From UBA6168 sp964508135 (lineage in GTDB: Bacteria > Bacteroidota > Bacteroidia > Chitinophagales > Saprospiraceae), in assembly GCA_964508135.1 (NCBI GenBank), contig CAZDSU010000039.1, positions 1-64,000 on the forward strand: 64,000 nt of DNA, given 5' to 3'. Shown here piece after piece: positions 43,215-51,800 of the stretch. The notes under the pieces were generated by a model, which searched no databases, was not told where the DNA came from, and saw only the letters and a program-made list of their open reading frames with translations. The translations under genes were made by a program, and so were the position numbers. The first letter of the stretch is position 1. Every line of letters begins with the position of its first letter.

Positions 43215-44319
43215 TTAATCGTCCAAATCACCAGCCTCGGCTGTGGTTTTGTTCATCAAAAATGCTTTCAAAAAACCGTCCAAATCGCCGTCAAGTACTG
43301 CGTCGGTTTGAGAGGTTTGGTAGCCAGTTCGGTGGTCTTTCACCCGGCGGTCGTCGAGCACGTAACTGCGGATTTGGCTGCCCCACTCGTTTTTCATCTT
43401 ACCAGCTTCCACCTTGTCTTTTTCTGCCTTTTGCTTTTCGAGTTCCCTTTCGTATAGGCGGGAACGCAGTAGCTGCATGGCCTTTTCACGGTTTTGCAAC
43501 TGGGAGCGTTCTTGCTGGCACTCCGCAACGAGACCCGTGGGCAAGTGCCGCACCCGCACGGCACTTTCCGTTTTGTTGACGTGCTGACCGCCTGCACCAC
43601 TGGCCCGGAAGGTATCCCATTCAAGGTCGGCAGGATTGATTTCTATCTCGATGCGGTCGTCAATCATCGGATGGACGAAGACGGACGAGAACGAAGTCAT
43701 GCGCTTGCCTTGGGAATTGAACGGACTTACCCGCACGAGGCGGTGTACGCCATTTTCACCCTTCAACATGCCGTAGGAGTAGTCACCATAAATTTCAAGA
43801 CCAACGGATTTCACCCCTGCTGTGTCGCCGGGAGTTTGCCAGAGTTGAGAAGTTTTGTAACCGTTGGCCTCTGCCCACATGACGTACATGCGTGCCAACA
43901 TGGAAGTCCAGTCGCAAGCCTCCGTGCCCCCGGCACCAGCGTTGATTTCGAGTACGGCACCAAGCTCGTCCTCAGGTTGGTTGAGTGTGCAGCGGAATTC
44001 CAGGTCGTCCACGGCCTCCATGGCTTTGGCATACTGGGCATCCACTTCCACTTCCGTTGCCTCTCCAGCTTTTTGGAATTCGAGCAGCACCTCGGCATCG
44101 CCAACGGCGGTTTCGACCGTGGTGTACTGCTCAATCCATTTCTTGTTGGTCTTGATGACCTTTAGCACGGATTGTGCTTTTGACGAATCTTCCCAAAAGT
44201 TGGGGTCGCCGGTCAGTTCTTCTTTTTCCCGTATCTCTCGAAGTCGTTTAGCGACGTCAAAGATACCTCCCCAAAAGACCCAGTCGCTCCTTGAGCGTCA
44301 TCAGTTGTTCACTGGTCAT
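43215..44319 (-). CDS. prfB: peptide chain release factor 2 with programmed +1 frameshift
   Basis: RF2 ends translation at UGA and UAA. The gene is read in two frames: codons 1-20 from ATG 44319 to CTT (44262-44260), then an in-frame TGA at 44259-44257. Skipping one base (44259) continues as GAC GTC GCT (Asp-Val-Ala...) to the stop at 43215, for 367 residues in total, the normal length. The second frame contains the SPF tripeptide that recognises stop codons (RVSPFNSQGKR, about residues 198-200) and the catalytic GGQ (GAGGQHVNK, about 243-245). The frameshift lets low RF2 levels raise its own synthesis. An uninterrupted frame starting at 44168 lacks the N-terminus and is not the full product. 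Confidence 0.95.
44256..44271 (-). promoter_or_regulatory. prfB frameshift site
   Basis: The mRNA reads GGG AGG TAT CTT TGA C. It contains an internal Shine-Dalgarno-like AGG, the slippery CTT, the UGA stop and the following C, the same arrangement as in E. coli prfB. The TGA is codon 21. Confidence 0.93.
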
Positions 44320-44340
44320 GCGTTTATTGTGTTTATAAAA

Positions 44341-44433
44341 AGGAATGAAATGGAGAATAGAATATGGAAAATAGAGAATTGAAAATGAGGCACTGCACCC
44401 CATTCTCAATTCTCCATTTTCAATTCTCAATTA
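44341..44433. repeat. word-iterated hairpin of GGAGAATAG / ATTCTCC type
   Basis: The left half iterates words such as ATGGAGAATAG and GAGAATTGAAAATG, and the right half iterates the complements ATTCTCAATTCTCC and ATTTTCAATTCTC. It lies between the prfB start and the FKBP stop on the same strand, so it may end the FKBP transcript's neighbour region or act as an RNA structure. Confidence 0.6.
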
Positions 44434-44436
44434 ATA

Positions 44437-45339
44437 TCAGTTTACTTTCTGCAATTCGACGTAGAACATCAGCTCGGACTTCGGTGGAATTTTGCCTTGA
44501 CCAGTATCGCCGTAGCCAAGTTCAGCGGGGATGAAAAGTACCGCTTTGGAGCCTTCTTTCAAAAGGGCAATGCCTTCGTCCCAGCCTTTAATTACCCGGC
44601 CCTGACCAAGGGGAAAGCTGAACAGTTCGCCACGCTTGAAGGAGTTGTCGAACTCCTCGCCGCTTGGCAGCATACCGTAGTACATTACGTCAACGCTTTT
44701 CCCAGCGGTAGCCTGGGCGCCTGTCCCTTCCTCGATAATGAGATATTTCAGACCAGAGGCAGTGGACTTGACCTTGTCCTTATTTTTGCCACCAATGTAT
44801 TCCTTGACGATTCCGCCAAGTTGCGCAGCAATTGCGGCTTCTTGCGCCTTGAACGCACCGGACTTTTCTTCGGTTGCCTTGCGCTCATCCATCTGATATT
44901 GGTCGTACTGTTCCTTGTTTTTTACATCAACGAGCACAATTCCGTAAGCCAATTTTTTGGCATTTTTCAAATTGGGCGACTGGCGCATCATTGAGTCAAT
45001 TGGAATTTCCACGGTGATGCTGTCCCCTACTTTCATAAATGCAAGTACATCGGCAACCGGGTTGGCTTTGCCAACGCCTTTTTGTTCCGCAGGTATTTGC
45101 GTTAGGTCTGGCACGATGATGGGTACGGTGCGCCCCATCTTGTAGGTGCTGTTTATCAAGGAATCGTCCTGAAAAACAGAGATGTGGACATAGCCATAAT
45201 CGCCGACGTTTGGCGCAGTGCCAGTGGCATTGGTGTGCTTGACGTAGTTATAGCCATTTGGTGAAACAAGGCTATCAACTCCGCAAGCAATAATCATTGC
45301 AGCAAAGGCTGCGAACAGAAGAAAAGAAATCTTTTTCAT
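44437..45339 (-). CDS. FKBP-type peptidyl-prolyl isomerase lipoprotein
   Basis: The 300-residue lipoprotein has the signal AAMIIAC (Cys19). The C-terminal domain (about 195-300) is a standard FKBP: YYGMLPSGEEFDNSF, RGELFSFPLGQGRVIKGWDEGI, and FIPAELGYGDTG, with the usual aromatic pocket residues. The N-terminal half (about 30-140) contains a weaker FKBP-like pattern (VPIIVPDLTQIPA, VGDSITVEIP), probably a degenerate second domain. A charged, Ala/Lys-rich stretch joins them. It probably assists folding in the periplasm, tethered to a membrane. Confidence 0.9.
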   Translation of the reverse strand: MKKISFLLFAAFAAMIIACGVDSLVSPNGYNYVKHTNATGTAPNVGDYGYVHISVFQDDSLINSTYKMGRTVPIIVPDLTQIPAEQKGVGKANPVADVLAFMKVGDSITVEIPIDSMMRQSPNLKNAKKLAYGIVLVDVKNKEQYDQYQMDERKATEEKSGAFKAQEAAIAAQLGGIVKEYIGGKNKDKVKSTASGLKYLIIEEGTGAQATAGKSVDVMYYGMLPSGEEFDNSFKRGELFSFPLGQGRVIKGWDEGIALLKEGSKAVLFIPAELGYGDTGQGKIPPKSELMFYVELQKVN

Positions 45340-45393
45340 GTTTGAAAAAATTGTCAGGCTGCCTTCCCAGAGGGAATTTTGGTACGGCGAACC

Positions 45394-46416
45394 TTAGAGG
45401 TCATTGTTTAAAAGCGCTTCCTGATATTCAGGTAAAATTTGTTTGAACTTGCTCACTGTTGGCCGCAGGCCAATGTAGGAATAACCGCCCGAAGCATTCT
45501 TGTGCCCTCCCCCTTTGAAGTGCTTCCGGGCAATATCCTGCACCGAAAAATTGCCTTTTGACCGCAGCGAAATCTTGGTGATGGTCGGCTGTTCATGAAT
45601 GAACGCCGCCATGATGATGTTTTTCATTTGTAGCAAGAAATTGACCAGCCCTTCAGTGTCGCCCCGGCTAATCTGGAACTTCTCATAGTCTTGCTTCGTC
45701 AGTGTGATGATGGCCGTGCGATACTCTTCCAGAACCTCCATCCTTTCGTTCAACACCAAGCCAATCAGCCGCAGGTGCTTCTCTTCCAAACTGTTGAACA
45801 CCAGGTCTTGGATGCGCATGTCGTCCACGCCCAGTTCAATCAGGTCGGCAACCAACCTGAAAAGTTTGGGTGAGGTGGAGTATTTGAACGAACCCGTGTC
45901 CGTCAAAATGCCCGTAAACAGGCACTCTCCAATAGTTTTATTGATTTTGTCTTTGTCACCCAGCAAGCAGATGAAATCGAAAACCAATTCGCTGGTGGAG
46001 CTTGCCGTTACGTCGTGGAGGTCATAGTCGTAGAACGGCTCAGGGTAAAGGTGGTGGTCTATCAATATTTTCTTCGCTTTGAGCGGAGCGATGAGTTCGC
46101 CCATTCTGTCAATGCGCTCAAGCGAATTGAAATCGAGACAAAAAACGATGTCTGGCTTTTCGAGTACTCGCTTCACATCCTCCAGGTGGAGGTCGTAAAT
46201 CATGATTTGGCCCGCTCCGGGCATCCAGTTCAAAAAACTGGGTGATTCCGACGGCACAACCACTTTCACGGTGTGCCCCAGCATTTCGAGATAATGCTTC
46301 AAGCCAAGCGAAGCGCCAATTGCGTCTCCGTCGGGGTTTCGGTGCGTCGTGATTACGATGTCTTTTGGTACCGCCAGCAGCGATTTTACTTCTTTGATTT
46401 TTTCCATTCCAGTCAT
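45394..46416 (-). CDS. DHH-family phosphoesterase (NrnA-like)
   Basis: The 340-residue protein has the DHH domain: ITTHRNPDGDAIGASLGL (motif I, H and D ligands), CLDFNSLERI, and ILIDHHLYPE (the DHH motif). The C-terminal DHHA1 domain has FKGGGHKNASGG. NrnA-like enzymes degrade short RNA oligomers and can hydrolyse pAp or cyclic dinucleotides; the choice among these cannot be made here. Two methionines (residues 1 and 4) could serve as start. It is divergent from ndk. Confidence 0.88.
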   Translation of the reverse strand: MTGMEKIKEVKSLLAVPKDIVITTHRNPDGDAIGASLGLKHYLEMLGHTVKVVVPSESPSFLNWMPGAGQIMIYDLHLEDVKRVLEKPDIVFCLDFNSLERIDRMGELIAPLKAKKILIDHHLYPEPFYDYDLHDVTASSTSELVFDFICLLGDKDKINKTIGECLFTGILTDTGSFKYSTSPKLFRLVADLIELGVDDMRIQDLVFNSLEEKHLRLIGLVLNERMEVLEEYRTAIITLTKQDYEKFQISRGDTEGLVNFLLQMKNIIMAAFIHEQPTITKISLRSKGNFSVQDIARKHFKGGGHKNASGGYSYIGLRPTVSKFKQILPEYQEALLNNDL

Positions 46417-46504
46417 GCCTCAAAAATTCGGCGGGCGAAGTTCCCAAAAAATGTAATTATTCCAAAATTAACCTTCCTATTTAAACCAAAAAGGCGGAAA
46501 AGTT

Positions 46505-46512
46505 TACTTTTG
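46505..46512 (+). promoter_or_regulatory. TAnnTTTG box upstream of ndk
   Basis: TACTTTTG is followed by GCGCCCG. It implies a leader of about 120 bases that contains the iterated hairpin at 46530-46636. No convincing -33 TTTG is present at the right distance. Confidence 0.45.
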
Positions 46513-46529
46513 CGCCCGTTTTTGAAACA

Positions 46530-46636
46530 TTGAGTAGATGAAGGGATGAGTCAATGAGTGAATTTCAAGCAATTCCGCTCATTCCATGCCAATTCCAGTC
46601 ATCCACTCATTCCCTAATTCATTCATTCAATCATCA
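46530..46636. repeat. word-iterated hairpin of GATGAGT / ACTCATTC type before ndk
   Basis: The left arm repeats GATGAAGGGATGAGTCAATG and the right arm repeats CATTCCATG, CACTCATTCC and ATTCATTCAATCATC. It is directly upstream of the ndk ATG and would lie in its leader RNA. Confidence 0.6.
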
Positions 46637-46639
46637 CTA

Positions 46640-47059
46640 ATGTCAGGAAATAAGACTTTGACCATGATTAAGCCCGATGGTGTCCGTGACGGTCACATCG
46701 GTGCCATCCTCAATGACATCACGGCTGCAGGCTTCCGAATCGTAGCCCTGAAAATGACCCAACTCACACTTGCCAAAGCTGGCGAGTTCTACGCCGTTCA
46801 TGCCGAGCGTCCGTTCTACGGCGAACTGGTTGAATTCATGTCTTCCGGCCCAATCGTGGCGGCCATCCTCGAAAAAGACAACGCAGTGGCCGATTTCCGC
46901 ACCCTGATTGGTGCTACTAACCCAGCAAATGCTGCTCCCGGTACCATCCGTGCCAAGTACGCAAAGAGCATGGGTGAAAACGCTGTACACGGCTCCGACT
47001 CCGACGAGAACGCTGCCATCGAAGGTGCCTTCCACTTCGCAGGCGTTGAAATGTTCTAA
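46640..47059 (+). CDS. ndk: nucleoside-diphosphate kinase
   Basis: Ndk moves the terminal phosphate between nucleoside di- and triphosphates through a phosphohistidine. The 139-residue protein shows LTMIKPDGV, the ERPFYGELV region, TIRAKYAK and the active-site stretch ENAVHGSDSDENA with the conserved His. The length is exactly that of the family. The start ATG 46640 follows the hairpin; an upstream ATG at 46586 lies inside it. The stop codon TAA is part of the CTAA target duplicated by the element inserted at 47060. Confidence 0.95.
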   Translation: MSGNKTLTMIKPDGVRDGHIGAILNDITAAGFRIVALKMTQLTLAKAGEFYAVHAERPFYGELVEFMSSGPIVAAILEKDNAVADFRTLIGATNPANAAPGTIRAKYAKSMGENAVHGSDSDENAAIEGAFHFAGVEMF

Positions 47060-47241
47060 TTCTACTTTGTCTTTAGAATATTGAATATATCCCTTTGAAA
47101 AGTAGGGGGTTTGGGGGCGGAACGCCCCCGAAGACCCCTCCCCTGACGAGCCGCCGAAGGCGGCGAGGAGGGGAAATGGCAGTTTTGATGATGTTATGCA
47201 TTACATCGCCACACTTGATTTTTTTAAGTGACAAAGTAGAA
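47060..47241. mobile_element. 182-bp TIR element, CTAA target duplication (copy 2)
   Basis: This is the same element as 5245-5438, in the same orientation: ends TTCTACTTTGT / ACAAAGTAGAA, and internal GGGGGCGGAACGCCCCC and GCCGCCGAAGGCGGC palindromes. CTAA flanks it at 47056-47059 and 47242-47245, and the left CTAA includes the ndk stop codon. It is 12 bp shorter than copy 1 and diverged in the right half. Confidence 0.88.
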
Positions 47242-47264
47242 CTAAGACTTCCAAGACAACAATA

Positions 47265-47308
47265 AAGAAAGCCTCCTGTGACAAGAATCCACAGGAGGCT
47301 TTTCTTTT
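47265..47308 (+). terminator. terminator downstream of ndk and the inserted element
   Basis: AAAGCCTCCTGTG (47268-47280) pairs perfectly with CACAGGAGGCTTT (47290-47302), followed by TCTTTT. It is now separated from ndk by the inserted element. Confidence 0.85.
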
Positions 47309-47341
47309 GATTTCAATTCAGTATGCATGAATGCTGGAATG

Positions 47342-48043
47342 TTATTTCCCAAGCATGCCACCAGTCATTTCCTGAAATTCTTCCATCGTCATTTTCAGGT
47401 AGCCTTCGGGTACAGTGAACGCTGCTTCTGGAAGCTCTTTTGACACTTCGACGGCCTTGAAAGTCATTTTCATGCCTTGGCCGGTATCAATTATCATCTC
47501 CAAAGGGTATCCCTTCAAAGCAACTTTTTGTGATTTACCCTTGATGCCAGATGGTGGCTGTATTTTTTCGGTGATGTAGTACTCCATGTTCACGTCATTG
47601 TCCATCTTGACCTTGGCCTTATAACACGGATATCCGGCAATTTCCTTTTTGTCTTTCTCGTCGTAAACGACGTTCGAGATGTCGTCAACGTTCATCATGT
47701 TGTAGTTGCCCGTAAGGTCTTCTTCGCTCAGGCCTACCAATTGTATTTTTTGGCCGAGCATGTCCATCAAAACGGCTGCATCTTTAGGACTATTGACGGG
47801 AACGATAGTCTGGATTTTCATCATTCCCCCCATCATGTTCATGTCCATTCGCTGCTTTTCCGCTGAAAAATAGAAGTCCAACGTTGTACCGCCAAGCATG
47901 GCCATTTCAGGAGAAGCATCCTCCCCGTCGGTCGAAAGTTCAAATTTTACGGAACCTTCTTTGATTTTTTTCTGGCCAAATGCTGTCGAAGTCAAAGAAA
48001 CCACCAACAACATCAGCAAACTTAGATTCAGGAATTTCTTCAT
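47342..48043 (-). CDS. exported DUF4412-like protein
   Basis: The 233-residue protein has a signal peptide (residues 1-23, ...TSTAFGQ). The rest is rich in methionine and resembles DUF4412-type exported proteins of Bacteroidota: GSVKFELSTDG, FYFSAEKQRMDMNMMGGMM, NVVYDEKDKKEIAGYPCYKAKV and a final VPEGYLKMTMEEF. The A-G-Y-P/K-C-x-K-A segment is usual in this group. The biochemical role is unknown; a lipid-binding or LolA-like fold has been suggested for similar proteins, but nothing here proves it. It converges on ndk. Confidence 0.72.
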   Translation of the reverse strand: MKKFLNLSLLMLLVVSLTSTAFGQKKIKEGSVKFELSTDGEDASPEMAMLGGTTLDFYFSAEKQRMDMNMMGGMMKIQTIVPVNSPKDAAVLMDMLGQKIQLVGLSEEDLTGNYNMMNVDDISNVVYDEKDKKEIAGYPCYKAKVKMDNDVNMEYYITEKIQPPSGIKGKSQKVALKGYPLEMIIDTGQGMKMTFKAVEVSKELPEAAFTVPEGYLKMTMEEFQEMTGGMLGK

Positions 48044-48168
48044 TTTTAGATTTTTATGTGTGTAAAGCCCGGTTACGCCGGAACGGTTTTGTAAAGATGA
48101 TTTTATCGAGAAATCAGAGTAGCATTCACCAGCGAATCCACAACTTGCCAGTTAGTCCACTGAATTCA

Positions 48169-48717
48169 TCAAACCCGCCAAAGGTCAATATGTTTGACAA
48201 AAATCTTGGAAAGGTTCTCGGCATCCGAAATGGCCCGATGGTAAACGCCTGAAAACTCAAATCCTTCCAGTTCCACTACTTTTTTTAACCCTTTATAGGT
48301 GCGCCAGCGGCGCAACTCGTGGTATTGCCGACGAATATTTAAGTGGAACGGCTCTATCCAGTCGGTTTCCAGGTTGTGAAGCTGTGAGTCCTGCACCAAC
48401 ATCCGTTTGTCAAATGAACCCCAGGAGCAGAACATGCAGTCCTCATCGTCGAAGACACCAGCCCATTCCTGAAAATCCTCCACCACATTTGGGAAGGTAT
48501 CCGCACGGTTGATGCTGATTTGGTCAATCGTAGTTAGTTGCCGACAAAACAAAGAAAGGTTCGGGTGCAAAACTGGCCTGATAAAACTGTTGAAAGTACT
48601 TTCCAGCTCACCGTACGGGTTGATTTTCAAAGCACCGATTTCGATAATCTCCTGCACCATGTCTGGTGATTCCCCTTCCCAGCACGTCGCTTCCAAGTCA
48701 TAAACAATATAGTTCAT
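48169..48717 (-). CDS. DEDD-family 3'-5' exonuclease (ERI1/KapD-like)
   Basis: The 182-residue protein carries the DnaQ-fold exonuclease motifs: IVYDLEATCW (D-x-E, Exo I), ISINRADTFPNVVEDFQEWA with the Exo II region ending CSWGSFDKRML, and YHRAISDAENLSKI (H-x4-D, Exo III). The Cys-Trp after the first motif and the overall length resemble stand-alone ERI1/KapD-type RNases. The start ATG 48717 is chosen because the frame upstream runs through the iterated hairpin. The substrate, RNA or DNA, is not known. Confidence 0.87.
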   Translation of the reverse strand: MNYIVYDLEATCWEGESPDMVQEIIEIGALKINPYGELESTFNSFIRPVLHPNLSLFCRQLTTIDQISINRADTFPNVVEDFQEWAGVFDDEDCMFCSWGSFDKRMLVQDSQLHNLETDWIEPFHLNIRRQYHELRRWRTYKGLKKVVELEGFEFSGVYHRAISDAENLSKIFVKHIDLWRV

Positions 48718-48753
48718 CGTACTTCGGTTCTGGTTTTTGAAAAAAAGCCTATC

Positions 48754-48812
48754 GAGGTATGAGGTATGGAGGTATGCGCCCCATACCTCCATACCTCCAT
48801 ACCTCATACCTC
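48754..48812. repeat. word-iterated hairpin of GAGGTATG / CATACCTC
   Basis: A 23-base left arm of GAGGTATG-type units (48754-48776) pairs with the last part of a 31-base right arm of CATACCTC-type units (48782-48812) around the loop CGCCC. The right arm has one extra 8-base unit. It lies just after the stop of the 1393-residue gene and upstream of the exonuclease start. Confidence 0.8.
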
Positions 48813-48817
48813 ACAAC

Positions 48818-51800
48818 CTACCTGAACAATTCCATATACCCTTTTTGTACGGTCGTCACACTGTTGTCCGTCCATTCCAGTATGAAGTAATACGTTCCAT
48901 CAGGAAGGTCAGTGTCTGCGCCCCAAGTTCCCGGCCAGTTGTTTCGGTACACCGTCGTCTCGTACACCAAGCTTCCCCAAATATTGTAAACCCACAGGTG
49001 GTTGTCGGGGAATTCCTCAATTTTGGCAATGTAAAAGAAGTCATTTACGTCGTCATTGTTTGGTGAAACGGCTGTAAAAATGGTAAGTTCGATACATTCT
49101 ATGAAAATACTGACGGTGGTCGTGTCGCATCCGTTCGGGTTGCATGCCACGTAGGTAAAATTGTCCCAACGGGCGCAATACGGGTTGTCGGGGATGTAGG
49201 TGAACGAGTTGTCGAGGTTGAGCACAACGGAACCAGAGATTGGCTCATCCAGCACATATATGTCCACGATGCCCCCGTAAATCGTGTCATTTGCCAAAAA
49301 GTCAATGACAACGGGCGTGCCCTTCACGGTCGTTGTACTGTCTGGGCCCAGGTTCGGTGGGTCAAAATAGGGCTTGACGCAAAAGCAAAAATAGGTGGTG
49401 TCGCAAAACCCAAATTCATCACAAAAAACGATACACGAGCTGTCCCTTCCTTGGGTCAGCCCTTCGTAAAAAACACATTTTCCAGTTTGGTTGATGGTCA
49501 ATTCCACGTTACCAGTGCGCTCATCAGGGCAGATTTCATGCAAGCTCCCATCGGCGAAGTCACCCGGGAGTTCAGCATCATCCAAGCAATACAGCTTTGA
49601 CTCCCCGACAAAAATGGTGTCGCAATAAGTTTCTGGCGTTGTTTTACGAACGAAAATCTGCAACTCGACCAGTGCTACGTTGCCCAGCGCATCCTCGAAT
49701 CGGAAACAAGCAGAATCGGCACCAATGGCAAAACCATTGTACAAAATACAGTTGCCCTCCACTGTGAAATTAACGTTGTCGCCATTGTTTTCAGGGCAAA
49801 TGTCTTCGATGCTTACCAGCGTACCGGGCAGCCAGCCTTGCGGCAAACAAAAGGTATCGGTCTCCAAAAGCAAAAAAACAGTATCCTGAACGACGCTTCC
49901 GGGCACCACGGTCACGTTGAAGTTCACCGTGTCGCAGTTGCCAAGGTCGTCGCAAAGCTCGATACAAGCGCTCTCCGTCCCAACCCCAACTGCCAGATAA
50001 TCCAAACAGAAGCCAATGCTGTCCAAGGTGAACTGCACGGAGGTGCCAGCTGAATTGAGGCAAATATTTTGGATGGAAGTCAGCGTCCCGACAAGGTTCA
50101 ACTGATTTTCATCAAAGCAAAACTGGCCAATTTGCGTGAGCGTAAGCGTGTCCTCAATGCCGTTGATAAACGGATGGGAAACCGTCGCAACTAACATCGT
50201 CGTATCGCAGAATCCGTTGCCATCGCAGGCTACCAGGCAGGCGTTTTCTTGGCCAACCAAATTGCCCGTCAGGATGATACAGCTGTCGTTAAGCAATTGA
50301 TAAGCAATGAATTGCCCATCTTGACAAATATTGGTCAGGGAAATTATTTGCCCTGAAAGCTCGCTCGAAGAAACACAAATCGTATCCGATTCGCCAATCA
50401 AAAGCGATACTTGGATGGTCTCGGTTGAGGTGCAATTGACCGCCACCGTCACTGTGTCAGCGCAGCCCGAAACAGTGTCCACTGCTATGAGTTCATGTAC
50501 CCCTGACGCCAATTGAAGGCTGAATCCGCCACTGCAAGTGGCAAACCCACCGAGGTATGTTTGCCCGTTGTCGGAGAAAACGAAATTTGGGAAAAGCAAG
50601 GAAGGAATCTCCGCACAAACTGATGCAAGCGTTTGACAATTACCCACTTGCAAGTCCAATTGTTGCTCCGCAAAAACGCCGTTTGCACTGCTCGGCACCA
50701 CGATTTGCACGGTGTCGAGTGTCACCGTGCCGCAAGCCAGCCGTTCTGTGGCCAGCACGTATTGGAGCGTTTGCCCCAAATAATTCATGGGGTCAAAGGT
50801 CAAAATCGGATTGGCAATGTTTGGGTCGCTGAGGTCGGCAAGGCTCGCTGGCGCAATGGTTGACCAACTAAGCAGGTAGCCCGTCGTATCACAAACCGCA
50901 ATCTGGCCAAGCGTCGTTGTGAACAGGCTGGACACATCGCAAAAAGTATAGTCGTTGCCAGCATTTCGAATTTGAGGTGTTGGCAAAACCACTGTGAGTG
51001 AACTACAAGTTCCGCTCACCGTGGTTTCGATTTTTAACAAAATCTGGCAGGATTGGTCGGTTTGCACTTGCAACAACTGACTGAAAATCAACGGATTGGC
51101 AGGCGATACAGACCCTGAAATGTTTTGTTGAGCTACCAAGGTTTCATTCCCTTGAATGATGCCATCGGCATTTTCGTCCCAAATAAACGACAGTGTGTAG
51201 GTATCGTTTGGGAGCGGCACAGCGCTGGTGAGGCTGCCCGAAACTGTCACCTCCTCCCCTGCCCCAAAACAAACTGAAGTCAGTGCTGAGAGGCTGACTT
51301 GTATGGGAGCAACTCCGCTGTTCTGTGCACTCAAAGAAAGCAAGGAGCTAATGCACGGGGCGTTGTCATCGGGCGTCCAACCTGGAGCATGGGGGCCGCA
51401 ATTCCACCCAGACCGAACGTTGAAGTCAACATCATCGCAACTGGTGGTGGAAGCTGTAACTCGCAGTGTTAGGCACTGCCCGGCATTGGTGCCGGGCGTA
51501 ATGGCGAATACATTTTGCCCGTAGGCCACCAGACCAAGTTGCACGGGATTGCCAGGATTGGTGATATTGGCGATGGATGTGACCGTGAGGAGGCCGCTTG
51601 GGTCCTCCACTGCGAGCCAGTTGATGCCCGAATCCGATTGGCCGGAAGTGTTGCAAATTTCCAGGTCCCAAGTCGCTACGCCGCTTGCCACGGTTGCATT
51701 TGCCGGCGTTACAGGGGTCAGGCTAAACGTCGGCGGCAAATTGTAGGCTACGGCGCTAGTGGCTTGGTCGGTCTGCACGTTCACGCAACTGCCGTCGCCG

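Noticed and set aside
43215..44168. N-terminally truncated prfB pseudogene
   Set aside because: The missing N-terminus is present in another frame, joined by the classical CTT TGA C frameshift site.
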